Part shown: positions 41,601 through 56,600 of the stretch, piece after piece
Layout of the letters: each line of letters starts with the position of its first letter
Numbering within the stretch: position 1 is the stretch's first letter
Assembly (NCBI RefSeq): GCF_964355755.1
Contig: NC_092679.1
Span: 13,752,932-13,816,931, forward strand
Length of the DNA stretch: 64,000 nt
Reading direction: 5' to 3'
Source of the DNA: Antedon mediterranea
Taxonomy: Eukaryota; Echinodermata; Crinoidea; Comatulida; Antedonidae
Position numbers and translations under genes: made by a program
The notes under the pieces: generated by a model
What the model saw: the letters and a program-made list of their open reading frames with translations, nothing else
Told to the model about the DNA's origin: nothing
Databases searched by the model: none

Positions 41601-44600
41601 AAACGAGTTTGGAGAAGAATATTGTGATTTAATAAAACATTCTTCATTGACGAAATTTGTTTTTGGCAGATTCGATGCAACTATTGAATTCCCAGTGTCC
41701 TGTGGTATTCTGGTCATGGACGATTTGAAAGCCAAGATAGCGAAACCTGTCGGTGTTTTTAATAGGTTTTCCATAAGGGATATAACACTCTTGGGATAAA
41801 CATCTTCTCCATATGTGAATTTACGATTGGTAGTCATGGTTTCTGTTTTAGTCGCATTTATTTTCAGTTTAAATTGTTTAAAAATGGAATCGATCAGGGA
41901 GAGTGATGATTCGAGTGAAGCAAACGAAAATAGATATAACACGATATCATCGGTGTAACCTGCCCAATCGAGTTGCGATGTACTGCCAACAGTTGGTCCA
42001 CGTTTAATAGTTGCACGATCTTCGCGAGTAGTAGGTATTCGATATTTGAATTGACAGAAATCTAATCTCTGACTGGTTGCGTGATGCATGAAAATTCTCA
42101 TTACAAAGTCAATATATAAATCAAACACCAGCGGTTGTTGGTGGTACGTTTCGTCCTTCAACATCAATCTGTAGTTTTTGAGTACAAATTTTGAAGTATA
42201 TCAATAAGGGTAGTGTTTTCGAGTTCTGGTGGTAAACGAAGGCGTATAGATGTCCAGAGCCAGGATCTAGCGATATGATCAAACGCGGCAGATAGATCGA
42301 CAAAAGAAGATATCCTGTCGTTGATTGATCGTTCGTGATTTGCTGAAAACGTTTGGTGGCATCATTGGTGCCATGATTTTGACGAAAGCCATATTGATTG
42401 TCAGTGAGCTGATGATCGTACCATGATTGAAGTCTTGAAAGTATAATGTTGATGACACTTTTACCAACGATAGAGTCGATGTTGAGTCTACGATACATAG
42501 TTGGGTCACGCTTCGAGCCTTTGCCCTTCCACAATGCTTCAATTTTTCCATTACCCCAACTTTTTGGAACAGTCTTATCTTTCCAAACTTGCTCGACAAG
42601 CTCCATAAAAAGTTCATAAAATTGAAAGACTTTCTCGCATGTTTCAAAATTTCAGGTGGAATGTCATTGGAAGCCTTTCGATTTTTCAGTTTAGCTAAAC
42701 TTTCGATAACTTCGTCCCGAGAGGGAACATCGTTCTTAAACGGATATTGCCGAGAGATTTCTTGGAGTTGTTCAACTAACCCCGGTATATCTGTTGTAAG
42801 TTCAGTAGGAGTTTCGTCCTCTCGAGGTAGTGGTGGATTAAAATGGTTGGTAAAGTGATCGATGAGCTTTTCTGGTGGACAGGACGAAGGTGGATTTTCC
42901 AGTGTTGTTGTTTGCGATTTTGCTTTAGCAAAGAGTTTAGCGATTTCACGATTTATAGCATGAATATTAATCTTAGCAGCCTCAGCTTTGAAAAAGTTGT
43001 TTTTCAGAGTTTTGTGACGGTTTAGAAATCTACGTGATAATATCTTGATGGTTTCTTTAGGATCACCATTTTGACGAGCTTTATCACGCTGTTGAAAAAG
43101 TTCTTTTAATTCGGGATCATTACGCCACGGAGGATCACTTTGATTTGGTACTGCGTTGGGGATCTCGGCATTTGCAATTTCTTTTAGATGTCGAATGAGC
43201 ACAGCATCTTTCTCATCAACCGAGTTAATGGCATTTAGTTGAGAGAATCGTTCTTCAAGTTTGTCATGGAAGTTTCTTTTCGTTATTTCGTCATTCAAGA
43301 AAAAATCCAAATCAAGTTTTTTCTTTTTGGTGTGTTTACAATTTACGAAACGTGCCACTTTAGTTTTCGGAGTTCTAAAAGTGGTTACTAAAAGTTTATG
43401 ATCACTATTAAAATCGAAACTAATTTGTTCGCACACGACAATCGGGGATATATTGACGCAGCCAGTCATTGCACATGAGGTAGTCAAGTGTTTTTAGTCG
43501 CGTGGAAGCGACTCTATAGTTCACTATGTCGGTCGGTCGGTCGGTCGGTCAATCAGTCTGTCGGTCCGGTATCACTATGCGTTTTATCGCTTTCTGACCT
43601 TATCTTGATATCAGTTTAATCTAGCTAGGTCAATTTTTCACAGTATATTCCTTATGGCCAGGAATCGATGTGGTTATGTTTTCACGGTGCGCATTAAAAA
43701 ATTACGCGGTCTACGCACGATTTAACGAAATCACGTTTGTAATCATATCTTCACAACCATGAATCACAATTAAATAAAATTTGGTACTCATAAATTTCAG
43801 GGCATAAATCCTCATATGGCAATACAATACGTGCGTAGCGCATGTAACGCATGCGTACGCGCGCTTAAAATTTTCAAAATTTATTTTCGATGAAAAGAGT
43901 ACGTTTCAAGCAATTTTAAGCGTTTACAAAATTGCCATGAGTGCGCATATTTTTGCGCGCGCACTGCGCGTTAAATGTTATTGCGCACTCTTTTTGCCCG
44001 ATTTCTGTTTTCTTGACTTACTTTTCAACTCGAAATTACGTTATACGAGCACGTCAAAAGTGACAGGCTACGCACGTGTAAATTAAAAAAATATAAATGT
44101 TTTTAAACATTTCAACATTTTTAAACATGTTCAGTAATTTTGGTCAGTATTGTTCACTATGTCGGTCGGTCGGTCTGTCTGTCGGTGGTCTGTCGATCTG
44201 TCTGTCGGTCTGTCTGTCAGTCTGTCTGTCGGTCCGGTATCACTATGCATTGTAGCACGCGACTTAATGGCTGTTGGCCTTGTTCTAGTACCATGCGCAT
44301 CGTTACAGTACCATGTGAATTGGTGATGGTCGGGATGTTTAAACCAAGTGTTCATAATTGAAATTTTATTATCACGAGCAAAATTAATCATACGTTCGCC
44401 ATTTTCATTACTTTCGATGTCAGTTTGTACAGATGATGAGCGAATACAAGCGTGCTTCTTCACTGCTGTTGTTGTTGCATTGAAGTCTCCAAGTACAATC
44501 ACTTGTTGGTGTTTTTTAATTGATAATTGTTGTTCGCATAGTTTTCGATAGAATGAAAGTGTTGCACTGTCAAGAGATTCCTCTGTCGGAGCATAAATAG

Positions 44601-47600
44601 CGATAACTTTTGTCTTACATCCATAAACTGCCACGGATGCTGAAATCATGCGAGGTCCGATATAGGATATTTCATTGATAATTACATTGGGGTCGATTCG
44701 AATTACTAGTGCAACACCGTCTCGTCGGAGTCGTTTGCGGCCACACCAATGAACTTCGTATTCTGCATTACCAACTTTTATGATTGTATTACCCTGTTAT
44801 AGTTTTCGTACTTCTTGTAGTGCACAAAGGGTGAGTCCGCTTCTAACGATCTGACGTACAGCTTCTTCTAGTCTCCTGTCTTCCGAGCCGGTTCGAATGT
44901 TAATTGTGCCAATTTTCCATTGATGAAAGTTTTTTAAAGTTCGATTCGACGTTTTAGGCATGTGTAACAATGATAACGTATTTTGAATTTTTCTATAAGT
45001 TAATTTTATACAGTCGCGGTATTGGATAAGAATAAGGATGTTGTTTAACAACTGCACACTTCCTCTTACATGTTAACAGATCCACCATTTGTAAATGCAA
45101 ACGCATTTTCACCAAGCATTTGAAGTTTCTTGTTATTCTTAATTCGCCTGAAAAAAATGAAGGAGAGGAGAAGATTACTAGTTCGTAGTTCCTTATTAAA
45201 ATACAACTAAAGGACAGTCACACATTTTTAGTCGCGTTGAAGCGACTCTTTAGTTCACTATGTCGGTCGGTCGGTCGGTCTGTCGGTCTGTCAGTCTGTC
45301 GGTCCGGTATCACTATGCGTTTTATCTCTTTCTGACCTTATCTTGATATCAGTTTAATCCAGCTAGGTCAATTTTTCACAGTATATTCCTTATGGCCAGG
45401 AATCAATGTGGTTATGTTTTCACGGTGCGCAATAAAAAATTACGCGGTCTACGCACGATTTAACGAAATCACGTTTGTAATCATATCTTCACAACCATGA
45501 ATCACAATTAAATAAAATTTGGTACTCATAAATTTCAGGGCATAAATCCTCATATGGCAATACAATTACGTGCGTAGCGCATGTAACGCATGCGTACGCG
45601 CGCTTAAAATTTTCAAAATTTATTTTCGATGAAAAGAGTACGTTTCAAGCAATTTTAAGCGTTTACAAAATTGCCATGAGTGCGCATATTTTTGCGCGCG
45701 CACTGCGCGTTAAATGTTATTGCGCACTCTTTTTGCCCGGTTTCTGTTTTCTTGACTTACTTTTCAACTCGAAATTACGTTATACGAGCACGTCAAAAGT
45801 GACAGGCTACGCACGTGTAAATTAAAAAAATATAAATGTTTTTAAACATTTCAACATTTTTAAACATGTTCAGTAATTTCGGTCAGTATAGTTCACTATG
45901 TCGGTCGGTCGGTCGGTCTGTCGGTCTGTCTGTCGGTCTGTCTGTCGGTCCGTTATCACTATGCATTGTAGCACGCGACTTAATGGCTGTTGGCCTTGTT
46001 TTTAAAGATTTTAATACTTAATAACTGTCTAATTGAGTTGTCAACATGTTAGCCTTGACCTCTTCTATTTCTTCCGGTCAATGTTTAATAGTATTTAAGC
46101 ATTAACGTCCTCTATGGTGAATAAGTAACTAGCTTTACAAAGACAAAACACATGACCTAACTAATGTTTCAAAATATGTTGGTATGGATCGATGAACCTT
46201 GACCTACTCTACCTTTGCTACCCTATTTCCGCAATATTTTTTGCATCTAACATCACCCCCCCCCCCAAACGAATAAGTAATTAGCTTTACGAAGGTTATA
46301 ACAGTTGACCTACTTCTTTTTTTTCAAAATATTTTAGTAGGGATCGATGGCCTTTGACCTACTCTACTATTTGCCACCCTAGTTCCGCGAACTTGTTTGC
46401 GTTTACGCCCTCTACGCCGAACATTTACCTACTTAATTTTAATATTGTAACAAAAATTAAAAACTTACAAATTTACTAATTTGCTGTTGTTTGCAAAAGT
46501 AAAAGGTTCAATGATATTTATATCATTAGATGACAGGTATCTGAAGAAAAAAAATCATCATTAGTTTTTAGAATAAATATCTCAAATTATAAAAGTTGTT
46601 AAATAAGAGTGTGGTAGTCGTGGTAGTGACAGGTGGTACCATAGTAGCAGCAGCGGCGGCAGTAGGAGCAGCAGCAGTATAACAGACTGACTAGAACGAT
46701 CGTCAACGTGTATTTTCAGTAACTACATGCAGTACATTATTTATCTTATTCATTCGTGTTATAAAGAAGAAATCACTTAGTGACGCTATGAAATAACAAC
46801 TGATGATCATCTAAATCAAATAAAATATTCTTTTTCTTCATCATCGTTATCATCAACATATAAAGAAAATCAGAAAAATAAAAACAGGTCTATTTATACA
46901 GATATTGACTGCTTAGAGGTTAAATATAAGATTTGACATCCCCGAGGAAATGATATTATATTCGAGGGAATATATATTTCCCGAAGCGCCAGCTTTCCCG
47001 AGTGGATGTAAACGGTGATATCTGTTATATTACATATCCAACAACAATTTAACTGCTGGGTCGGGTGTAGGCCTAGCTAGGCCTCTTTTATGTAATAAGC
47101 CTGCCTAGTTAGGGGTTGCATTCATCTTACCTTGTAAAGAATAATATACAGATAATTACTAATTAATGATTCCTTGGCAATAAAATATTCACTTAGGCCT
47201 AGGCCGTTTAAATTAACAGAATAATTTCTATTAATAATAATAATATTATTATCACTTTATCAGGTAGGCCGAATAAATAATAAGTCTTCTTCTTCGAGGA
47301 GCCGTACCGTGTTACTACTGTGTATTAACCAATCACAAACGGTCTTTCGTCACATCTAGTCAAATCATTAATCAAACTACCATTAATGATCTTATTACTA
47401 AAATTAATTGGAATCCACTTCCACAAATGACACTAATACTAGATATAATATGTTTATTAAAGAAATCCAACATACGATTGAACAAACTATTCCATCTAAA
47501 ACACCTAAACAAAGAAAAAATAATATAAAAAAAAACTATGGATTACTAGAGGTATTCTTAAGTCAGTCAATAAAAAAAATGTATTATATAAAAAACATTT

Positions 47601-50600
47601 AAAATCCTCAACACAATTAAATATTTCAAAATTTAAGAAATACAGAAATATGCTTACTAATCTCAACAGAATTAGTAAACGTTATTATTACTACAAATGA
47701 CGCAAAGCAGACTTGGTCAATTATTAATGATGTGCTTGGCAGAAAGAAACATGTTACTGTCTTACCTGACTCTGAAGGTCATAACAAAGTAGGCCCTAGA
47801 TATTGTCAATAATATTAATAAACACTTAACTTCAATGAAGTAGGAGAAACTCTTGCCAAAAATATTGTCTTGCCTGTAAATGAAAACTACAAGCAATATT
47901 TTCCAAATTAAAGCCCACTGATGATTTAGAAATTATTTCTATTTTTAATCAAATGAAACCATCTAACTCTGAAGGCATTGATGAAATTAGCAGTAAATTA
48001 CTTAAATATATTATTCCATCTGTAGCGTCACCTTTATCATACATCTTTAATTTTATTATATTATGGAAACTTGAATACTATGGCATTATGGGGTCTGCAC
48101 TATCTTGGTTTGAAAAATATATATGTGGAAGAAGGCAATATACAGTCTTTAACGGAATTTCTTCTGAACACACAACTAATAATTATGGAATACCCCAAGG
48201 AAGTATTCGTGGGCCATTATTATTTATCATTATATATAAATTATATTTTAAATTCTTTTTTTTTCTCTTTCGTGGGGGTCACCCACATTTATTCATTCTG
48301 TTATACAAATATATATATATATATATATATTATACATAATTTTTTGTAAAAATATCAAACAATAAAATTCAATAGAGTTGTTAAAAAAGCACTATATCTA
48401 TACATGTACATAAAATCGATGTAGTATGATTTAAAAACGTACATTTTATGGTTATTGCAAGTTATTGTGAAGGTACGCCTATTTACCATTTACTCTATAT
48501 TTTTAAAAAATGTATTCAAAAGTAGCTGTTTCTTTTATTAAATTTTAACTCAATTGTATGTTTCTTGTTTGTTTTGACCTTATATTACATCTATTACAAA
48601 TATATACACTCATACACACATTAATAAACCTATTTATATTCACGAATCATAACATATTATATGCTACAATTTATGTTTTGGCCTTTTATTACATATTTCA
48701 TTACACTATTTCTAAACCTTAAAGTTCTGTTCTTACTATGTTGGCCATTTACATTTGTTGTTTTACCTATATGTTTGACCCTGTGTTTCAGTCTATGTTT
48801 TACACTAATACATTTTTTTCTGTCATATTTGGTTTTAGCATAATGTTTGTTGTCAAATTGTATAATGTATGGCCTCATTATAGGTATGATATTATTTTAA
48901 ACATTATTTCATATATAGCATACTATCATAGCAGCTGTGTTACAATTATGTGTTACTAGATGGTACGCTCGCTTCGCTCGCGTACCATCTAGGTCGTGCC
49001 CCCAGATGGTTCTCGAATACACAGTAGTAATTTCAGCGTAACAAAACTGGCGATTTCAAATGTACTATTATATAATACATTGTCTTATACCCAAGAAACC
49101 CAATTTATTTGTTTTTTGTATGTAACATTAGGTTTGAGGGATGGGAAAGCGGATAGGTACAAACAGGAACAATTTTTAAATATATTCTTTATCCACTCAG
49201 TAACGAAATATTTTTGTAATGTTTTATAGGCCTATAAATAATATACCTCTAAATATAGTAAAACATTTGCGATTTAATACTTTGTTTATTTTATTTATTT
49301 ATTTATTTATTTTAAATATTCATTGTACACTAATTTTCCCCGTGTATGGCAAGAGATTCCTAATTATATTAGAGAACATTCTTTATTTAGTTTAGTTAAA
49401 ACTGTCACTGTCATAATCGATTGAAATATTAAAGTACATGTCACGATACACCACTACGACGTTTATATTTTTGGTAATTATTAATTAATACAAACGTTGA
49501 GAAAGAACTGTCAGTATAAAGTTTATTTGTATATAATAATGTGTTTATATATCTAACAGTATAGAGCCTATCCACAATCTCAGTAATAAAGTTTATTTGT
49601 ATATATTTTTATATTACATTCACAGGAAGAAATGTTCGATTCAAATGAGGACCAAAAATAGTTATTTACAGTATTGTCAAAGTATTGCAAGTTTATTTTC
49701 AAAGGGCCCATATATTTACCTACCGTATGTGTTAAATCAAGGGCTCATAAATTTACCTACTTGTGTTAAACCAAACTCTGGCAGACTGAGAGATTGGGAT
49801 GTTCCATTCATCGCAAATCAATACATTTGTATAATCGTATATTAAATCTATCAAAATAGTATTTTTTTAAGAAAATCGGCCTGTCTTCAACATTATGATT
49901 CTGTACTCTAGCTGTTCAACCGGTTTTCAGCTATTAAAAACAATTATCGTAGGAGGAGATAGGAAAATGCGAAGCCTCCTCGCATTTTTGTTGCGGGTAT
50001 TTTCCAAGATGGACATCCATTAGACAGTGTATACCACGATCGGAAAACACCCCTATTTTGAGCAAATCGTTGAACCTAAATTCGTTTTAATCGTCAATAA
50101 CTAATTATCTAACTTAATTTAATGAGTAAACAGGGTTATATCAGGTTGTTTAAATCAGTACCGAAAGTACGAACCAACTTTATATACCATCAAGTAAAAA
50201 TTCTAGAAGTAAGGCGCGATTTACCGAATTTTGCCCTTACGTAAATTTATATATAAAGTACGAACCAACTTTATATACCATCGAGTAAAAATTCTAGAAG
50301 TAAGGCGCGATTTACCGAATTTTGCCCTTACGTAAATTTATATATAGATGCCTAAACTTAATTCAATTACTTTATTACATTCTTACATAACTTTGTAGTA
50401 AGTACTATTACAGTTATGATTTCCATTATACCTTTAGTATTGAATGTTTATATACACTACAGCCTGTACTAGTTTTATATTTTTCTTATTTTATGAATTC
50501 TAATAATTTAATTTTAACATTATTCCATTTTGTAACTGCTTTATATTGATTACATGCATATTCATTTTCTAAAAGATTTTTTAATTCGAACTTAAAGGGG

Positions 50601-53600
50601 GGGTTCCGGGTTTAAAATGAATAGTAAACAAGGCCAACAGCCATTAAGTCGCGTGCTACAATGCATAGTGATACCGGACCGACAGACAGACCGACAGACA
50701 GACCGACAGACCGACAGACAGACAGACAGAGAGACCGACCAACCGACATAGTGAACTATACTGACCAAAATTACTGAACATGTTTAAAAAATAATGTTGA
50801 AATGTTTAAAAACATTTTTTTTTTTATTTACACGTGCGTAGCCTGTCACTTTCGACGTGCTCGTATAACGTAATTTCGAGTTGAAAAGTAAGTCAAGAAA
50901 ACAGAAATCGGGCACAAAGAGTGCGCAATAACATTTAACGCGCAGTGTGCGCGCGAAAATATGCGCACTCATGGCAATTTTGTAAACGCTTAAAATTGCC
51001 TGAAATGTACTCTTATTTCATCGAAAATAAATTTTGAAAATGTTAAGCGCGCGTACGCATGCGTTACATGCGCTACGCACGTAATTGTATTGCCATATGA
51101 TGATTTATGCCCTGAAATTTATGAGTACCAAATTTTATTTAATTGTGATTCATGGTTGTGAAGATATGATTACAAACGTGATTTCGTTAAATCGTGCGTA
51201 GACCGCGTAATTTTTTATTGCGCACCGTGAAAACATAACCACATTGATTCCTGGCCATAAAGAATATACTGTGAAAAATTGACCTAGCTAGATTAAACTG
51301 ATATCACGATAAGGTCAGAAAGCGATAAAACGCATAGTGATACCGGACCGACAGACAGACAGACAGACAGACAGACCGACAGACAGACCGACAGACAGAC
51401 AGACAGACAGACCGACCGACCGACCGACATAGTGAACTATAGAGTCGCTTCCACGCGACTAAAAATGTAAAATATATTTGTTTGTCTCTTGAACGGTAAA
51501 AGTTTCAATTTATATAAGCGCCCAGTGAAGCAGAACGAAGGCTGTGAAATTAGGCCAGATTACAAGTGCAGCTACGGCAAAATCACACTGTGGTTACAAA
51601 ATAGGAAATTCGTGAAATGGTCCATCTTCCGACGACTCGTTATCATTAACCATATCAATTACTTTTGTAAAATTATACTTATCTGATGTAATTTTAGTCG
51701 GTCTTCCCATTTATAAAGTCATTTTTTTATGAAAATTCATCAAAATAGTGAAAAATTAGATATGTTTGCACTTTACGTTTGCCGATTTTCGCACCGACTT
51801 AGGGAAAAATCAAAATCAATGAAGCGTAACGTATACTGTACATTCCTGCTGAGGATCGAGCGAGACGACGATGCACGTGCTCTCTCTGCTGCCCATGCCT
51901 GGCATCGTCACGTGATAAGCAGATTCAACAATACCAAACTGGTCGTGTCGAGTATACCCCGTCTATAATCACAACATGAACGATATACAGTATTTGATTG
52001 AAGGTCGACTCGACCTACCGGAATGGTATAGATAATATAGCTCGAATGAGAGAGTTGGAATATTTGTGTAGTGCAGCCTATAGTAAAAGGCCTGGTAGTA
52101 TCAATTCGCATAGGGTCTACTACACTAGCTAGCTCAATTTTTAACTGGGCCGGATCGGCTAGGTCTCCTTCCTACTACCTGGTCTACTTGCTTGATGCAT
52201 GAGTATCCGCTTTTTTGGAGACTAAGCCTATTTTATTTTAGACGATCGGGACACCATACGTGTGGACGGCGATCGGACCTTGTTTTGCTTCAATATTTAC
52301 AGCCGATTTTGTAGAACGTTTTAGGTTTAGATTGTTTATGAGTTTGGTTGATAGGATGGGTTTTGTTATTTATGGGCCAATCGTCTAGTAGTAGGCTAGC
52401 TAGGCCTATGGGCCCCACTGTTTTAACGTAGCCATCGTGGCATGGAATCCCTAGTCAGAATGGCTCTCGCCCATTAGGCTAGGCCTCGAGTAGTATTGTA
52501 CGTGAAGCCGATAATACGATCTGGTACTATAGAGGTATAAAAATAGTATAATTTATGACTCCGTAATCTGTACTAAATTTTGTATTTCATTAAATGTCAA
52601 ATAAATATATGCTACTACTGTTATTATTACACTTTAGGCCTAGCTTAGAAAATCTACAAAAAATGAATTTCACAATGATCGGGTGGTCGTCGTTTGACAG
52701 GGGAGAGAGATGTAAATTAGTCGGGAAATTAGTTGACAAAGACAACATACATGACGTCGCGAGTTTGGAATCCACTGGCGACGTGATTTTGTGAATTTCT
52801 CATGAATATTAATGAGCTTCCCTAAGCTGCTGAAAAACAGACTTTCCATGAATTTACCCTAAAATGTATATGAAATTTAATTTTTTTTTAATTTCTCGTT
52901 ATTGCTTCTTCATTCTGACATGTCTATATTGTTATAATATTTTTTATTTAATAAATAAACGATATTTAAAAGCAATTTTAAACCCAGAATCCCCCTTTAA
53001 ACATATTCAAGATATTTTTTGAGTCGTTACCCATCATGTTATCTGATAAACAAAGCTTTATCGGGATTTGTAGATACAAAACGTACAGATAGATGTTAGT
53101 TCATTTACAAGTTTATCTTTGGAACCAGTAACTATATCAAACCAATGTATAGGCGTTTCATTAGGAAAGCATCCAACAATAAGAGTATTGAATTTTCTCC
53201 AAACTGGCTTAATTACTTTACACTTAAGTAACATGTGTTCTTCGTTTTCTATCACATTCTTACATCTATCGCAAATATTAGGTTTAGACAATTTCCAAAT
53301 ATGTAATCTTTTATTACAAACAAGTATGCGATGTAAAAGTTTAAAATTAAATTGCGCAACTTTTACCATAATATGTTTCATATCTTTGACTATATTATTC
53401 CATATTTTTTCCCATACCATAGTCTTATTTAAAAACTCTGTTTCCCATTTTACTTGGGAGACTGGCACTGTCTTTAATTCAATTATGAACTTATCATAAA
53501 AACATGTTTTAACTTTTGATTGGAATAATTCATTTTTAATATCAACATTAACTTGTTCTTTCTCTATTTTTATTTCTTGAAATATTTTAAACATGACTTT

Positions 53601-56600
53601 ATTCGCTGACGATACAAATCTGTTCTTATCAAACCCCAATTTAAAATACACTTATTGATATTGTTAATTCTGAACTTATCAAAATTGATAAATGGCTTAG
53701 GTGTAATAAACTTTCTCTTTACTGTGATAAGACTAGATATATAATTTTAAAAACTAAAAGAAGTAAAATTAATGTTAATAATATATCCATTAAAATTGCT
53801 GATAAATCTATATCCCAAACAAATTACTATAAGTTTTTAGGAGTCTTTGTTGACGAATTTGTTAATTTTAAAACTCATATTGATCTTACTACTTCGAAAA
53901 TATCTAAATAGTTAGTTTACTTTTTAAAATTCGTCACTACCTTCTTTAAGTGCACTCCTTTCAATCTATAAGTCACTTATGCAACCTCTTATCAGCTATT
54001 GTAACATTATTTGGTTTAATTCATATGCTTCTTATACTGATAAACTTGTTAAACTCCAGAAAAAAAAGCAATACTAGCAATAACTTGGTCTGATTATCGT
54101 GCACCAACAATCCTCTCTTCCACATACATAATGAATTAAAAATTGATGATATTCATAATTACCAAATTGGCATTGTTATGTTCCGAATGTTGAATATTTC
54201 TGATTTACGATTTTTAAACCTTAAAAATTGTACTGATGGTAATGGTCAAAAGTAAAATACTAGAGGAAAATGTAAACTTCGACCTCCTCTTCGAAGACTA
54301 GTTTCTACAAGTCATAGTATTGCTGTTTCGGGTCCTTATGTCTGGAACAACTTAGATATGACTATTAAAAATGCAAATTCCATTAATGTTTTTTAAAAAA
54401 ATTTTTAAGTTGAATCTAATTAAGTACAAATCTTAATTTCTGCCGATGTCAATGTTACTTTATATATATATATATAAAGTTAGCTCTGCTAACTTTTCTG
54501 GCTGTTTACTTCATCGTTTTGATTTATCTTTTCGCTTTTTATTTTTGTATCTCCATTGAGATTTAGCCACTGTTACCCACAGCATTGTCATTTTTTTCAG
54601 TAATTTGCCTTTGGATTTATATATATATATATATATATATATTTCAATATTGTATATTTCCTATTTTAGTATTAGCTGTTTTATAGTTGTTTAGTTATTT
54701 TAGGTCTTCAACCCTGTACAAGCTTTTAGCTTTTTGTTGTTGATCCTTTTCATCTTTTATGCATTTTATCTTTGACATGTTTTATAATTATTTATTTGAT
54801 GAATAAAATGAATGAAATGAAAAATTAAAATGACTAATAACAAATGAGGAAGCTATGTATGCATAGTTTAAATAGTTTAGTTGATTAATTTCTTCAAGCA
54901 AGTTGCGTGGTGCATCGGATGAAACATTGTCTTGTGATGGAGTGACAATTCATCGCGGTTCAAGTCTCACTAGATGACTTTTGTTTATTTATCGCCAAAC
55001 GCGAGTGTTGCCACACGAAAATTACACAGTCAATATCATCGTACTCGAGAATTTTCTGGATTTTAAATGTTTGTTTGTTTGTTATGACACGATAATTACG
55101 CGAAAATTATTCAGTCAATATCATCGTACTCGAGGATATATACGATTTACGATCCTCGCAGTGGTAGTCATGTGATGCAGTTTCAACCAATCACGTTCAC
55201 GTATTTACATATGCTATGTAATATAAAGAGATAAAACGGAACACATCAAAACTCTAAATGATCTTGATACCTCAATAACAAGAAAGTTATCAAAAATTAA
55301 AAACTTACAAATGTGCTAATTGGCTGTTGTTTGCAAAAGTAAAAGGTTCAATGATATTTATATCATTAGATGACAGGTATCTGAAAAAAAAATCATCATT
55401 AGTTTTTAGAATAAATATCTCAAATTATAAAAGTTGTTAAATAAGAGTGTGGTAGTCGTGGTAGTGACAGGTGGTACCATAGTAGCAGCAGCGGCGGCAG
55501 TAGGAGCAGCAGTAGTACAACAGACTGACTAGAACGATCGTCAACGTTTATTTTCAGCAGTACATTATTTATCTTATTCATTCGTGTTATAAAGAAAAAA
55601 TCACTTAGAGACGCTATGAAAACTGATGATCATCTAAATCTAAATAGCAGCACCGGCGGCAGTAGGAGCAGCAGCAGAAACAGTACAACAAAGTGACTAG
55701 AACGATCGTCAACGTGTAATTTCAGTAACTAAACATGCAGTACATTCTTTATCTTATTCATTCGTGTTGAAAAGAAAGATCACATCGTTATCATCAAAAT
55801 ATAAAGAATATAAAGAAAGATCAGATAAAGTAAAACATGTCTATGAAGAAATAAAAACGGAAACACATCGAAATTCTAAATGATCTTGATACCCCAATAA
55901 CAAGAAATTATTCAAACTGTTGCCGATTACGGTTATAGAAACTGATTGCTGCGTTTAATTATTATATAACCTAAATTTGCATTTAGAAATTAACAATACT
56001 TATAGTAATCAAATATCGGATATACATTCTCCCATAAAATTACTACTGTAATGCTAATAAATTATGAAACAAGCAATAATTTAAATGATTTTGTTATCGT
56101 TAAGTTTTTTCACTAAAATGATAGACTATTAACTGCTTTTGTTGAATCTGTTTCTGAAACATGGCTATATATAAAGACATTTTACTATATTCAGTCGTTG
56201 AAACAACAATGTCTTTTCAGGTTTAAGTGTGTCATGCAGGAATTGCTGGACCTTTCCATTCTTTGACTATAATAGTATTAAAGGTGCTCGGATACGTTTC
56301 ACATTTTCACATTTATTCCACATTTATTTAGTCAATCAATTACGTGCATTAACAGAACCGTATAATCATCAAATAAACACATGTTTCGTCATCAAGGGTG
56401 ATTTCAACCGAATGAAAAATAAAGCGTTTTCCTCTAAAAGCAAATAATTACTATTTTGTAATAACTGTATATATAATTATATTATAACAATGTAATTGGT
56501 GGTTTCATTTAGGAACAAATAAACAGAACAAAACGCAATGACCAATTTGGATGCACCAAGATGTATACACTGTTGATGCATTTGTATCACTCTTACATGC

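Noticed and set aside
41566-41799. Plus-strand frame of 77 codons
   Set aside because: Antisense shadow of the LINE C-terminal region.
42589-43025. Plus-strand frames of 60-89 codons
   Set aside because: Antisense shadows of the LINE linker on the minus strand.
43500-43560. CRISPR-like array at the GTCG tracts
   Set aside because: Pure tetranucleotide repeat without spacers, in a eukaryotic mobile element.
44140-44361. Cysteine/serine-rich frame (CRSVCRSVC repeats)
   Set aside because: Translation of the GTCG/GTCT tetranucleotide tract.
48661-48959. Hydrophobic frames on both strands
   Set aside because: AT-rich low-complexity translation; no exon structure, and the two strands are equally open.
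52594-52794. Opposed open frames of about 61-66 codons on both strands
   Set aside because: They lie inside the TTAA-flanked element, show no domain, and mirror each other.
53119-53499. Plus-strand frame of 126 codons
   Set aside because: Antisense of the L1-like C-terminal fragment, which has the recognisable domain.
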